Source: Halocynthiibacter styelae
Lineage (GTDB): Bacteria; Pseudomonadota; Alphaproteobacteria; Rhodobacterales; Rhodobacteraceae
Assembly: GCF_016123485.1 (NCBI RefSeq)
Contig: NZ_JADCKQ010000009.1
Location: forward strand, 106,753-170,752
Length of the DNA: 64,000 bases
Direction: 5' to 3'
This document shows positions 1 to 8,101 of this stretch, in pieces. The notes below the pieces were generated by a model. It saw only the letters and a program-made list of their open reading frames with translations. It did no database searches and was not told where the DNA came from. Both the position numbers and the translations under genes were made by a program. Each line of letters starts with the position of its first letter. Position 1 is the stretch's first letter.

Positions 1-1099
1 ATTTCAAACCGAATGAGAACCCATCGGGATACCCTGCTTCTGCCAGCAGTTCTTTTGCGCGGTCCTGATCAAAGGCCGGGCGATCCTGGTTTGCTTCTGA
101 ATACCCGGAAATACCTGCTGGAACCAGCTGGCTTGCCGGATCAATCTTACCCCGGAACAAGACGCGGTTGATGGACGCAAGATCCAGCGCATGGGCCGCT
201 GCCAGACGCACACGCGGGTCCGTGAACGGGTTCGTGTCCGTGACGTCTGATGAATACAGCAGTGCTTCATGTTCATGACCAAAACCAAACATGATCACGC
301 GGGTTTCTTCGCCTTCCAGCACTTTGAAACCATCACGGCCTTCAACCTGGGCGACGTCTTGCAGGGGGATCGGCTGAATGAAGTCGATCTCACCAGACAG
401 AAGGGCCGCAAGGCCGGTGGCGGAATTGCCGATGGGGGTGAAGACGGCTTCGGTGACGTTGTGATTTACCTCATCCCACCAGTTTGCGTTCGGGGCAAGC
501 GTGGTGCGTACGCCCGGGTCGCGGCTGGCCAGTGTGAACGGGCCTGTGCCGTTTACGTTCATGGTGGCAAAGTTTTCCGCATCGCGTGCCGGCAGGGCGG
601 CGTCATTGGCCATCGCCCAATCCTTATCTAGGATCATAAAGTTCGCGATTGAATCGGGAAACAGCGGGTTGGGTGCTGTGTTGACGAAATCGATTGTGAA
701 TTCATCCACAATGCGCACGTCGGAAACAGGCGCAAACCAGGACCGTACGTCAGCCGCTTCGTCAGAGGCGCGCTGGTAAGAAAACAGCACATCTTCTGCG
801 GTAAACGCGGACCCATCCTGGAAGGTTACATCTTTGCGCAAATGAAAACGCCAGCCGTTTTCACCAGTCAGAGGTTCCCAGGATGTGGCCAGAGATGGTT
901 CAATCGACATGTCCTGCCCACGCCGGACAAGGCCTTCGTAGATGTTGTTGAGGAAAGACAGCACAGGTGCCGAGTTTACGGCATGCGGATCCATTGTTTG
1001 CGGGTCGGCGGTCGACGCCCAGCGAAAAGTTTCAGCTGAAGCGCCCATCGCTGACATGATCAACGTGCCTCCGAGGACGGCCGATTGTAATGTTTTCAT
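1..1099 (-). CDS. ABC transporter substrate-binding protein, family 5 (peptide type), 3' end beyond window
   Basis: Periplasmic solute-binding protein of the OppA/DppA class (SBP_bac_5), which would deliver peptides or similar solutes to an ABC permease. The reading frame is open from an ATG at 1099 to the left edge, giving about 366 residues; the C-terminus is missing. The N-terminus MKTLQSAVLGGTLIMSAMGA is a signal peptide with a likely cut after ASA, followed by the family pattern ASTADPQTMDPHAVNS and later FNVNGTGPF-like text (NVNGTGPFTLASRDPG). A GGAGAG ribosome site lies about 6 bases before the ATG. The permease and ATPase genes would be expected to the left, outside the window. The substrate cannot be read from sequence. 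Confidence 0.9.
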   Translation of the reverse strand, partial: MKTLQSAVLGGTLIMSAMGASAETFRWASTADPQTMDPHAVNSAPVLSFLNNIYEGLVRRGQDMSIEPSLATSWEPLTGENGWRFHLRKDVTFQDGSAFTAEDVLFSYQRASDEAADVRSWFAPVSDVRIVDEFTIDFVNTAPNPLFPDSIANFMILDKDWAMANDAALPARDAENFATMNVNGTGPFTLASRDPGVRTTLAPNANWWDEVNHNVTEAVFTPIGNSATGLAALLSGEIDFIQPIPLQDVAQVEGRDGFKVLEGEETRVIMFGFGHEHEALLYSSDVTDTNPFTDPRVRLAAAHALDLASINRVLFRGKIDPASQLVPAGISGYSEANQDRPAFDQDRAKELLAEAGYPDGFSFGLK

Positions 1100-1250
1100 T
1101 TTTCTCTCCGTTGATTTCAGGCAGCAATTTATCTGACTCAGTTAATCATCTTCGCCTAATTCCGACAACTCCGGAAAGTTACCCCGATCATGCCTGGCGC
1201 ATTTGCCAGATCACATAATCGTGAAGATGAACCAAAACCACCCGATCGGG

Positions 1251-2171
1251 TCAGAGGCCAGGGCGTTCGGCCTGCAGCTTTGGTTTACGCAGCAGAGTTT
1301 CCCAGGAATACAGCCCCAGCGCGGTCCAGATCAGGGCGAAAGCGATCATATGCCAGAGGGTAAAGACCTCCTGAAAGACAAAAACAGCGATGGCGCCCTG
1401 CAGGGTCGGGTTGAGGTATTGCACAAGCCCCACCACAGACAGCGGTGCGCGGCGCGAAGCATAGGAAAACAGGATCAGCGGCACGGCGGTGACAGCGCCG
1501 GAAAGGATCAGCAGGAGCGTATCAAAACTGTTCTGACCGAATATCCCAAGATTGCGTCCGACAAGCCCCTGCCAGCCCAGCAAATGCACGCCGTACAGCC
1601 AGATCATTGCCAGAGGCAGCAACAACGTCACTTCGGCAGCGACAGATATGACTGGTCCGGCGTCCAGATGTTTCTTCAGCACGCCGTAAAAGCCGAAGGT
1701 TATGGCCAGCGCGAGCGAGACCAGCGGAACAACCTGCAGACCAATGGTCAGCGTGATCACGGCCATGGCGGCCAGAGCGACGCAGAACCACTGCACCTGA
1801 GATAGCTTTTCGCGAAAAATTATCGCCCCCAGCAAGACCGCAACCAGCGGGAAGATGTAATACCCCAGCGAGCTTTCGACTGCGCGGCCTACCTGGATAG
1901 ACCAGATGAACAGGCCCCAGTTGGTGGAAATCAGGATCGCCGCCATCAGAATGACCCAGATCACCCGGGCATTGGTGAAAAGCCGCAGGAATTCCCCCAC
2001 CCGTTTCTGAAACATCATCAGGCCAATAAACAGCACAAACGACCAGAGCGTGCGATGGGACAGAACCTCAAGCGGCGGCACATGGGCAAGTGCTTTGTAA
2101 AACAGCGGCGACAGGCCCCAGATCACACAGGCCAGCACCATGGCGGCCACGCCTTTAACTGTTTCGCTCAT
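1251..2171 (-). CDS. rarD: RarD-type EamA-family permease
   Basis: Inner-membrane protein of the drug/metabolite transporter superfamily, RarD branch; the substrate is not established for most members. The 306 residues hold about ten hydrophobic segments arranged as two EamA halves, with the RarD hallmarks ACVIWGLSPLFYKAL near the N-terminus and a loop reading TNWGLFIWSIQVGRAVESSL. The start was set at the ATG at 2171 because GGAAGGA stands about 7 bases before it; an in-frame start farther upstream (2207) lacks a site and would add polar residues. The gene stands alone between convergent or co-directional neighbours. Confidence 0.88.
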   Translation of the reverse strand: MSETVKGVAAMVLACVIWGLSPLFYKALAHVPPLEVLSHRTLWSFVLFIGLMMFQKRVGEFLRLFTNARVIWVILMAAILISTNWGLFIWSIQVGRAVESSLGYYIFPLVAVLLGAIIFREKLSQVQWFCVALAAMAVITLTIGLQVVPLVSLALAITFGFYGVLKKHLDAGPVISVAAEVTLLLPLAMIWLYGVHLLGWQGLVGRNLGIFGQNSFDTLLLILSGAVTAVPLILFSYASRRAPLSVVGLVQYLNPTLQGAIAVFVFQEVFTLWHMIAFALIWTALGLYSWETLLRKPKLQAERPGL

Positions 2172-2496
2172 GTGATGATCCTTCCCGTCCGCAGGCCAGG
2201 GTTTCACAGCACTTGAGGATTGTAAATCCCGTATGCGTACGGTGGGATCACCTGAAGTTCACGATCACCGGTCATTCTTTTCCGTGATCATGATCTTCCG
2301 GGCTGACATCCCGGATACATATGTCGGATGACAGATCCCTGCGGGGATCGGAGACACCGGTTTATCCCTGCGCCCTGACAAGCGCAGTCACAGAGTGCAT
2401 CCGCAAAGGGCGGCCGCCACTTTAGTATGACGACAAACAGGATCATACGGATTTCACCGCGCAGACAAGGATCTGGCGCGGCAAAACCCGTGCGAT
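2172..2496. other. Intergenic stretch with no gene seen
   Basis: About 325 bases between rarD and the siderophore-interacting protein gene. It holds two short inverted repeats (TCCGGG/CCCGGA around 2298-2318 and GATCCC/GGGATC around 2333-2350), neither followed by a T tract. No open frame with a convincing ribosome site was found. Confidence 0.5.
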
Positions 2497-3276
2497 TTAA
2501 CCCGCGACAGCCAGCGCTTTTTCGGCCTGATTGTCTTTGCTTTTATCAACTTTGTGCTGATCCTCGGTGCGCCCTGCCCGCCAGTAGCTGGACAGGTAGA
2601 ACTGATCCCGCGCAACACCGCGTTCCGTGCGGTAATAGCTGCGCAGACGACGCATGCTGTCAAATTCACAAGCCGTCCAGACAAAGACATCGCCATCGCG
2701 CCAGGGCAGTTCCATAATGCGATCAACCAGGGCACCTTTGGTGACATCCGGTGTCGGATTGAGAACCCAGTGCAATTCCATCCCTGCAGGCAGGTTCAGC
2801 GCGCGTTTGTCTTCTTCTGACGTGATCTCAATCACCACATAGCCCTGCGCATCCTCAGGCAGGCGTGCGAAGTTGCACGTAAGCGCCGGGAGTGCCGTCA
2901 TATCCCCCGCCAGCAGATACCAGTCGCGCCCCGGTGCGGCGAGCTTCACAGAACCAGGCCCGGCAACCGGAATTGTATCCCCCGCCTGTGCGGACATGGC
3001 CCAATCAGTTGCAATGCCACCACTGTCACCATGCAGGGCGAAATCTACAGTCAGGGCTTGCTGACGGGCATCATGGGCCAGGATCGAATAGGTGCGCATC
3101 ACCGGGCGATCCGGGTTGCTGCGGGGTTCATCCGGGAAGATCAGCTTAATGTAGCCGCCCTCATGCCCCTCCGGGAAATCGACAAGCCCCGCCCCGCCAA
3201 AAGTAATACGCCGCATGTTGGGCGTCACCTGTGTGACCTCCTGCACGGTGAGGATGCGGTGATTGGAAGATGCCAT
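2497..3276 (-). CDS. Siderophore-interacting protein (FAD-dependent ferric reductase)
   Basis: Cytoplasmic NAD(P)H:FAD ferric-siderophore reductase of the ViuB/SIP family, which releases iron from imported siderophore by reducing Fe(III). The 259 residues show the FAD-binding half with the RPVMRTYSIL flavin motif around residue 60, a central GPGSVKLAAPGRDWYLLAGD segment, and the SIP C-terminal half ending in the diagnostic SSYWRAGRTEDQHK. Length fits the family. The 140 bases upstream are AT-rich and could hold an iron-responsive operator, but I could not match them to a defined Fur, Irr or RirA box. No siderophore transporter gene is next to it. Confidence 0.9.
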   Translation of the reverse strand: MASSNHRILTVQEVTQVTPNMRRITFGGAGLVDFPEGHEGGYIKLIFPDEPRSNPDRPVMRTYSILAHDARQQALTVDFALHGDSGGIATDWAMSAQAGDTIPVAGPGSVKLAAPGRDWYLLAGDMTALPALTCNFARLPEDAQGYVVIEITSEEDKRALNLPAGMELHWVLNPTPDVTKGALVDRIMELPWRDGDVFVWTACEFDSMRRLRSYYRTERGVARDQFYLSSYWRAGRTEDQHKVDKSKDNQAEKALAVAG

Positions 3277-3415
3277 GGTGATACCCCTGTGGAACTGTTC
3301 GCGTCAGGGGTAAATATTAGTATCTTATTGTTTTAGTCAAGTATCTGCTTTAGCAGCCCCCGTCTTTTTGAGCCGGGGAACATCTGCCCCTCACATGCAG
3401 CCCGCAGCACGTCAT

Positions 3416-4423
3416 TCAGTTGGATGAATCTGGTGTTGGACCAGTTGGCGGGATCGTCGTCAGACCAAAGGCCGTAAACAATTTAGTACGCGCAACGCTT
3501 GCCTGAATGGATATTTCCCCCCACGGCAAAGCTGTTCCGGAACAGTTCACCGGATCAGAGACATCGTCAGCCATCTGCATATACCAAAGATCAGAGCAAA
3601 CCTGGTCAATGTGATAGATCAGTCCCTTGTGATGTTCATCCTGCAACCAGCCCCCAGTGAAACCGGCACCTGCGATCTGTCGTGCAAGACGGAGACTTTC
3701 GGAAATTGCATAGCGTTCATCCCCATTTGAGTTCACGCTGATCGCATTCAAAAATTCCCCGCCCACATATCCACGCAGACGGTTGCATTCATGTTCCATC
3801 ACAGACCGTGAGGTTCCATCAGCATCTGTCACCATCACCCCCCCGGCTGTACCGCAATGGGCTACCATTGCATGGGCCATGATCACCGACATATCCCGAT
3901 AGGTTGCCAGATAGCGCATTAACACAGACACCAACCTGTCTGCTTTCAGCGTCAGGCGTAGCAGATCGGTTCCGCTGAGCCCCCGCAACCTGTTCACATT
4001 CACTTTCAGGTTCAGATTGTCGACGACTTGACGACTGAGCCGGAACAGACTGCGCTGGGTCGCCAGCGTATGGGTCTCAAAGGCAAATGTGCCATGATCA
4101 GTTAACAGAGGACAGGATGCCGCATTTTCCGCACACTCCAGGCCCAACAGCTCATGCTGTGCGCTGATAGAGCCATATAAACCATTGATAGCCGTGGCTG
4201 AACTCTTGGCTTCCTCACCGGTCTGGCTGGTCGCCGCAAGCAAAGGTGCCAGAAAAGCCATACTGATAAAATATCGCTCTACACGCTGATTATAGCTGCT
4301 AGCCTGTATCAGACGCTGGTCGGCCTGATAGCCGATATTCCCACCGGGGTGACCAGCTTCCCTGCGAATGAGACTACAGGATGCAAGACTGCAGATGATG
4401 AGAATAGTGAGAATATGTCTCAT
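3416..4423 (-). CDS. Predicted lipoprotein, function unknown
   Basis: I do not recognise this 335-residue protein. It starts at the ATG at 4423, preceded by GGAG, and begins MRHILTILIICSLASCSLIR, a lipoprotein signal with lipobox LASC, so it is probably anchored to a membrane through that Cys. The rest is mixed polar sequence with three pairs of scattered cysteines and a Pro/Thr-rich tail. A longer frame upstream to 4498 would place a hydrophobic run before the lipobox and lacks a ribosome site. The gene is separated from sodB by a terminator, so it has its own promoter, presumably in the short gap between the terminator and 4423. Confidence 0.6.
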   Translation of the reverse strand: MRHILTILIICSLASCSLIRREAGHPGGNIGYQADQRLIQASSYNQRVERYFISMAFLAPLLAATSQTGEEAKSSATAINGLYGSISAQHELLGLECAENAASCPLLTDHGTFAFETHTLATQRSLFRLSRQVVDNLNLKVNVNRLRGLSGTDLLRLTLKADRLVSVLMRYLATYRDMSVIMAHAMVAHCGTAGGVMVTDADGTSRSVMEHECNRLRGYVGGEFLNAISVNSNGDERYAISESLRLARQIAGAGFTGGWLQDEHHKGLIYHIDQVCSDLWYMQMADDVSDPVNCSGTALPWGEISIQASVARTKLFTAFGLTTIPPTGPTPDSSN

Positions 4424-4500
4424 GAAAAATGCTCCGCTGAGTTTAAATATTATGTCAAAAAGAATCACACACCCCATTATACCCCAATCCAGATACAAAA

Positions 4501-4524
4501 AAAGGCACCCCGGAAGGTGCCTTT
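4501..4524 (-). terminator. Rho-independent terminator of sodB
   Basis: A perfect 9-bp stem (AAAGGCACC at 4501-4509 with GGTGCCTTT at 4516-4524) with a 6-base loop, followed on the minus strand by an unbroken T tract (the A run at 4495-4503 on the plus strand). It lies 25 bases past the sodB stop. Confidence 0.9.
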
Positions 4525-4548
4525 CTAAATTATTGCTTTCGCGGGGAA

Positions 4549-5148
4549 TTACATGCGGGATGCAACGTTTTCCCAGTTGACCAGGTTCTCAAGGAAGTTG
4601 GTCAGGTATTTCGGGCGGGCATTGCGGAAGTCGATGTAGTAGGAATGCTCCCATACGTCACAGCCCAGCAGTGCAGTCTGGCCAAAGCACAGCGGGTTCA
4701 CGCCGTTTTCAGTCTTGGTCACAGCCAGGGAACCGTCCGCGTTTTTCACGAGCCAGCACCAGCCGGAACCGAACTGACCAGCGCCAGCCGCACAGAATGC
4801 TTTGTTGAACTCTTCCACGGACCCAAAGCTGTCTTTCAGCGCAGCTTCCAGTTCAGACGGCATGTTGCGGCCTGACGGGCCCATCATTTCCCAGAACTGG
4901 TTGTGGTTCCACAGCTGAGAGATGTTGTTGAAGATGCCGTTTTGCGCCACAGCAGATTTGTCGTAGGTGCCGGTGATGATCTCTTCAAGGGATTTGCCGT
5001 CCCACTCGGTGCCTGCAATCGCGGCATTGCCGTTGGTCACATAAGCGTTGTGGTGCAGGTCGTGGTGATACTCAAGCGTCTCTTTGGACATGCCACCATC
5101 GGCAAGTGCGTCGTGTGCATAAGGAAGTGCGGGAAGTTCAAAAGCCAT
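4549..5148 (-). CDS. sodB: Superoxide dismutase [Fe]
   Basis: Cytoplasmic iron superoxide dismutase, converting superoxide to oxygen and hydrogen peroxide. The 199 residues have all four metal ligands: His28 in YHHDLHH, His82 in LWNHNQFW, Asp164 and His168 in GCDVWEHSYY. The alpha-hairpin N-terminus (FELPALPYAHDAL) and the length are typical. Iron is favoured over manganese by overall resemblance to bacterial SodB, but metal choice is not certain from sequence alone. It is monocistronic, bounded downstream by a strong terminator. Confidence 0.97.
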   Translation of the reverse strand: MAFELPALPYAHDALADGGMSKETLEYHHDLHHNAYVTNGNAAIAGTEWDGKSLEEIITGTYDKSAVAQNGIFNNISQLWNHNQFWEMMGPSGRNMPSELEAALKDSFGSVEEFNKAFCAAGAGQFGSGWCWLVKNADGSLAVTKTENGVNPLCFGQTALLGCDVWEHSYYIDFRNARPKYLTNFLENLVNWENVASRM

Positions 5149-5274
5149 TTGGGCCCCCTGTTACGTGCGTTACTGTTGCGTTCTAAATGGTCTGTCCATG
5201 GGGTGCAGGTCAAGAGAGAAGTCAGCACAGAGCAGCTTTGCGTTTCTGCACATCCGCCCGTGACCTGCTTTCGT

Positions 5275-5679
5275 TTATTTCTGCCAGCAGGTGCCGCGCC
5301 CGGACAGGTTCCCGCGGAAATCCACCGGATCCGCACGCAGGTGGATAGCGTTGTCTGCATCAATATTCGCAGTGTAACGCATACGGATGCGGTTGCCGAG
5401 ATCATCTTCCGCATTCACGGACCAGGAAATCCGGTGACCGTTGCGGGTCTGACGCGCACGTGCCTGCACCGCACCACCTTCATAATAGTCTGTTATCCCA
5501 TCATGAACGGATGCGGAGCGCGATGAATTCAGCGTTATATTCACACTGGGGGCAATCCAGCCATTTCCCGTTGACGCATCAACCTGGCACTGCCAGCCCT
5601 GTGCAGCAGCGCCGCTTGCCGCCGCCCCTATGAAAAAACCTGCCATAATCGCAGAACGGATATTCCTATTTCTTTTCAT
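5275..5679 (-). CDS. Small secreted protein, distant paralogue 3 of a tandem trio
   Basis: 134-residue predicted secreted protein, function unknown. It starts at the ATG at 5679 after GAGG (a GTG four codons upstream overlaps that site and is less likely). A signal peptide ends near GAAASGAAAQ, and the mature part has a Cys near the start (GWQCQVD) and one near the end (RGTCWQK), likely a disulfide pair. It shares with the next two genes the layout W-x-P near residue 45, an ISWSVNAEDDLGNRIRMRY stretch and a C-terminal G-x-C. It is the most diverged of the three, so ancestry by duplication is inferred. Confidence 0.65.
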   Translation of the reverse strand: MKRNRNIRSAIMAGFFIGAAASGAAAQGWQCQVDASTGNGWIAPSVNITLNSSRSASVHDGITDYYEGGAVQARARQTRNGHRISWSVNAEDDLGNRIRMRYTANIDADNAIHLRADPVDFRGNLSGRGTCWQK

Positions 5680-5728
5680 CTTTTGCCTCACTGTTTCTAA
5701 TCATTTTCCCAGCGCAAAACCGGCGCTG

Positions 5729-6133
5729 TTATTCCTGACGGCACTGCCCGCTGACACGCGGCATCGCCCGGAAGCCACGGGGCGTGATCTGAACGCTTGC
5801 ACGCAGCGAAGGACGCTCAATAAAGGCAGAATAGCGCATGCGCGAGCGGTTGCCCGAAGGATCCTGCGCATCCAGATCCCAGGTCACCGTCAGGCGGCGG
5901 GCATTGTTCGTGCGCACCCGTGATGTCATCGGTTCCTCATTGAAATGCATGATCAGTGCGTCTGCGACGACAACGTCACCACTTTCAAGCACATCAAAAA
6001 CCATGACCGGTGGCACCCAGCCGCCTGCCGCACTTTCTTCGAATTCGCAGGTCAGGCGTTCAGCCTGAACCGCCGAAACCGACACCGTCAGCGCGGCGGC
6101 TGCAGCAAGACAGATCTGCTTCATGTTCTTCAT
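5729..6133 (-). CDS. Small secreted protein, tandem paralogue 2
   Basis: 134-residue secreted protein of unknown function. The start at 6133 has AAGGAAC 6-8 bases upstream. The signal peptide ends at AVQA, and the mature protein begins ERLTCEFEES. The middle carries NNARRLTVTWDLDAQD, then RSRMRYSAFIERPSL, TPRG and a terminal VSGQCRQE. These blocks match gene 6165-6563 almost residue for residue, so the two are recent duplicates. One Cys at each end of the mature chain suggests a single disulfide. No enzyme motif is visible. Confidence 0.75.
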   Translation of the reverse strand: MKNMKQICLAAAAALTVSVSAVQAERLTCEFEESAAGGWVPPVMVFDVLESGDVVVADALIMHFNEEPMTSRVRTNNARRLTVTWDLDAQDPSGNRSRMRYSAFIERPSLRASVQITPRGFRAMPRVSGQCRQE

Positions 6134-6164
6134 CTTAAAGTTCCTTTTTATACTTTTTTTTATA

Positions 6165-6563
6165 TCAGTCTTCGCGCTGGCACTGGCCACTGACCCCTGG
6201 CAGGGAATTATATCCGCGCGGTGTCATCTGAATACGTGCTTCCAGTGACGGGCGTTTGATAAACGCAGAATAGCGCAGACGGGAACGCTGCCCCAGCCGG
6301 TCCTGCGTATCGACATCCCAGGTCACTGTCAGGCGGCGGGCACTATTGGTACGCACATTCGCCTGTGTCGGCCCGTCACCATAGTTCATCAACACGTCAT
6401 CAGCGACAATCACTGAACCGTCCGCCTCAACGTCAAAAATGACCACTGGTTTCACCCAGCCTCTTGCACGATTGTCTTCGGGAAAATGGCATACCAGCCG
6501 TTCGGCCTGTGCTGCCCCCGCAAAGCTCATCAGTGATGCTGCAACCAAAAGTAATTTTTTCAT
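6165..6563 (-). CDS. Small secreted protein, tandem paralogue 1
   Basis: 132-residue secreted protein, first gene of a same-strand trio. The start at 6563 follows GAGAAGG; a start seven codons earlier is possible. Signal peptide MKKLLLVAASLMSFAGAAQA, then ERLVCHFPEDNRARGWVKP. Shared blocks with the next gene include NSARRLTVTWDVDTQD, RSRLRYSAFIKRPSL, TPRG and GVSGQCQ. The gap to the next gene is 31 bases, so the trio is probably one transcript. The family is not one I can name; the fold is likely a small beta-rich domain held by one disulfide (inference). Confidence 0.75.
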   Translation of the reverse strand: MKKLLLVAASLMSFAGAAQAERLVCHFPEDNRARGWVKPVVIFDVEADGSVIVADDVLMNYGDGPTQANVRTNSARRLTVTWDVDTQDRLGQRSRLRYSAFIKRPSLEARIQMTPRGYNSLPGVSGQCQRED

Positions 6564-6722
6564 AAAATCTGCCTTCTCATTCATTTACTCACTATATATG
6601 GTAATAATTATGCGATTTTCAAGATAATCGCATAAATACATCGCATCCTCAGATGGTGAACTCATCACAGTTTTCCCTGTGAAACAACTGTTTCTGATGC
6701 GGTATTTTCCTGCGATACCCTC

Positions 6723-7436
6723 TTAGTTTTCCGCAAGCCAGTTCAGGCAGGTCGAGGCTTCCAGCCGCGCATCCGCAGCGCCATTTGTGAACTGGTACCG
6801 GTAAACGACCGCCGTAATCCCGGAATGAAACCAGCCCTGGATTTCTCTGCAGATTCCCTGTGTCTCCGGATCATGAATGGTCAGAATGGCCTGCACTGTC
6901 GCCTTGGCGTTCTCGTCCATATATCCGCTGTCCCGAAAATGGTAGACGACATCATCACCAGCGATTTCAACACGGTTCAGCCAGAATCCCGGCTCCATTT
7001 CATGGGGCAGTGTTTTGTTGACCTGGCTCAGATCCAGCTGGATCATAAAACGTGGCGTTGCGAACTGAGGAAAGAGCTGCGCGAAAACCAGGAAAATGTT
7101 CACAACCAGCGTAAAGAAAGCAATGACAATTGCTGCCCATCCCCAAAACCCCGGGGTGCGGTTGTTGTAACAACATCTGACGAGCGCCCGGCACATCAAC
7201 ACAGCCCAGATCAGAAAGACAATATTGAGTGTACTTCCGATCATATCAAGGCGTGCGAATTCATCATCTGTCTGCGCAGACAGATACTCCCGGTTCAGGA
7301 CTCTGCTCAGGATACGTGACAGCGAACCAGCAGCAAAGATGCCCAGCCAATAGGTTTTTGCAAGGCTGCTTTCACCATTCAGAAAGCCGATTAAACCACC
7401 TCTGGGTTGTGCTGTGTCGGAAATAGAATCTGGCAT
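6723..7436 (-). CDS. Membrane protein, function unknown
   Basis: 237-residue protein with three clear hydrophobic segments (about residues 28-45, 65-85 and 98-122), resembling DUF805-like small membrane domains in the N-terminal half, followed by a soluble C-terminal part with two or three cysteines (QGICREIQGW, STCLNWLAEN). The topology suggests the C-terminal domain is periplasmic, but this is a guess. It stands alone, with the sox terminator just upstream of it. Confidence 0.6.
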   Translation of the reverse strand: MPDSISDTAQPRGGLIGFLNGESSLAKTYWLGIFAAGSLSRILSRVLNREYLSAQTDDEFARLDMIGSTLNIVFLIWAVLMCRALVRCCYNNRTPGFWGWAAIVIAFFTLVVNIFLVFAQLFPQFATPRFMIQLDLSQVNKTLPHEMEPGFWLNRVEIAGDDVVYHFRDSGYMDENAKATVQAILTIHDPETQGICREIQGWFHSGITAVVYRYQFTNGAADARLEASTCLNWLAEN

Positions 7437-7470
7437 AATGTCCCTTTCAATACGGGAATACAGATACAGA

Positions 7471-7499
7471 AAAACCCGGGCCGTAACAGCCCGGGTTTT
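7471..7499 (-). terminator. Rho-independent terminator of the soxBDAG operon
   Basis: Perfect 10-bp stem (AAAACCCGGG at 7471-7480 with CCCGGGTTTT at 7490-7499), 9-base loop. On the minus strand the stem ends in TTTT and lies 20 bases past the soxG stop. Confidence 0.85.
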
Positions 7500-7519
7500 C
7501 AGAATTTATGGGGTTTGGA

Positions 7520-8101
7520 TCAGAGGTATTCCGGTGCGGAGCCTGTTTCTGATGCCTGCGCAAGCAGATCACCGACATATTGCGCCACAGATCGGAAGGC
7601 GACGACGCGGAAGGCACCGTCTTCTTCGACCCAGAAGGCACCTGCGACCTGGGCAAGGCGTGTGCGGCGCACATCACCGACACCAAAAGATTCTGTTGCC
7701 AGATCAACCGGTGCCAGCTTCGCAAGAACTTCGCGCGGGGCAGCGCCCTCGCCTGACACCTCAAACATCACACGCGCATCAGACACGTTCACCGCCATGG
7801 CGAACTGATCTTTCAGCGCTGTGGACAGCGCATCAACGATCCCTGGTGCCTCGGCATGATCCACGACCAGCAGCAGCTCATCCGGGCTCATCCATGCAAC
7901 CTTGCCGGATTTGCCTGTGGTGATTTTACGCTGTTCCGGCATGGCGGCACCGGTTGCGTCTTTCACCGCTTTGACCAGTGCCTTATCCGCCAGATCACCA
8001 CGCAGGGTGATCATCCCGGTCAGGCCTGCTTCGCGTACCGTGGCAAAGCCAGTTGAGGCGAAGCCTTCCAGTGCAGATGTTGCTTTAATCGCTTCAGACA
8101 T
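7520..8101 (-). CDS. soxG: Sarcosine oxidase gamma subunit
   Basis: Smallest-but-one subunit of the heterotetrameric sarcosine oxidase, related to the N-terminal part of aminomethyltransferase-type folds. 193 residues from MSEAIKATSALEGFASTGF. Family signatures visible are LGTSADLWLVL-like text here reading WMSPDELLLVV and the C-terminal FWVEEDGAFRVVAFRSVAQY. The start at 8101 overlaps the last 8 bases of soxA, so the pair is translationally coupled. Last gene of the operon, followed by a terminator. Confidence 0.93.
   Translation of the reverse strand: MSEAIKATSALEGFASTGFATVREAGLTGMITLRGDLADKALVKAVKDATGAAMPEQRKITTGKSGKVAWMSPDELLLVVDHAEAPGIVDALSTALKDQFAMAVNVSDARVMFEVSGEGAAPREVLAKLAPVDLATESFGVGDVRRTRLAQVAGAFWVEEDGAFRVVAFRSVAQYVGDLLAQASETGSAPEYL

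Noticed and set aside
1203..1805. 200-codon plus-strand frame
   Set aside because: Antisense to rarD; composition rich in Gln/His with no family pattern.
4440..4498. Upstream start of the lipoprotein gene
   Set aside because: Would put a second hydrophobic run before the lipobox and lacks a ribosome site.
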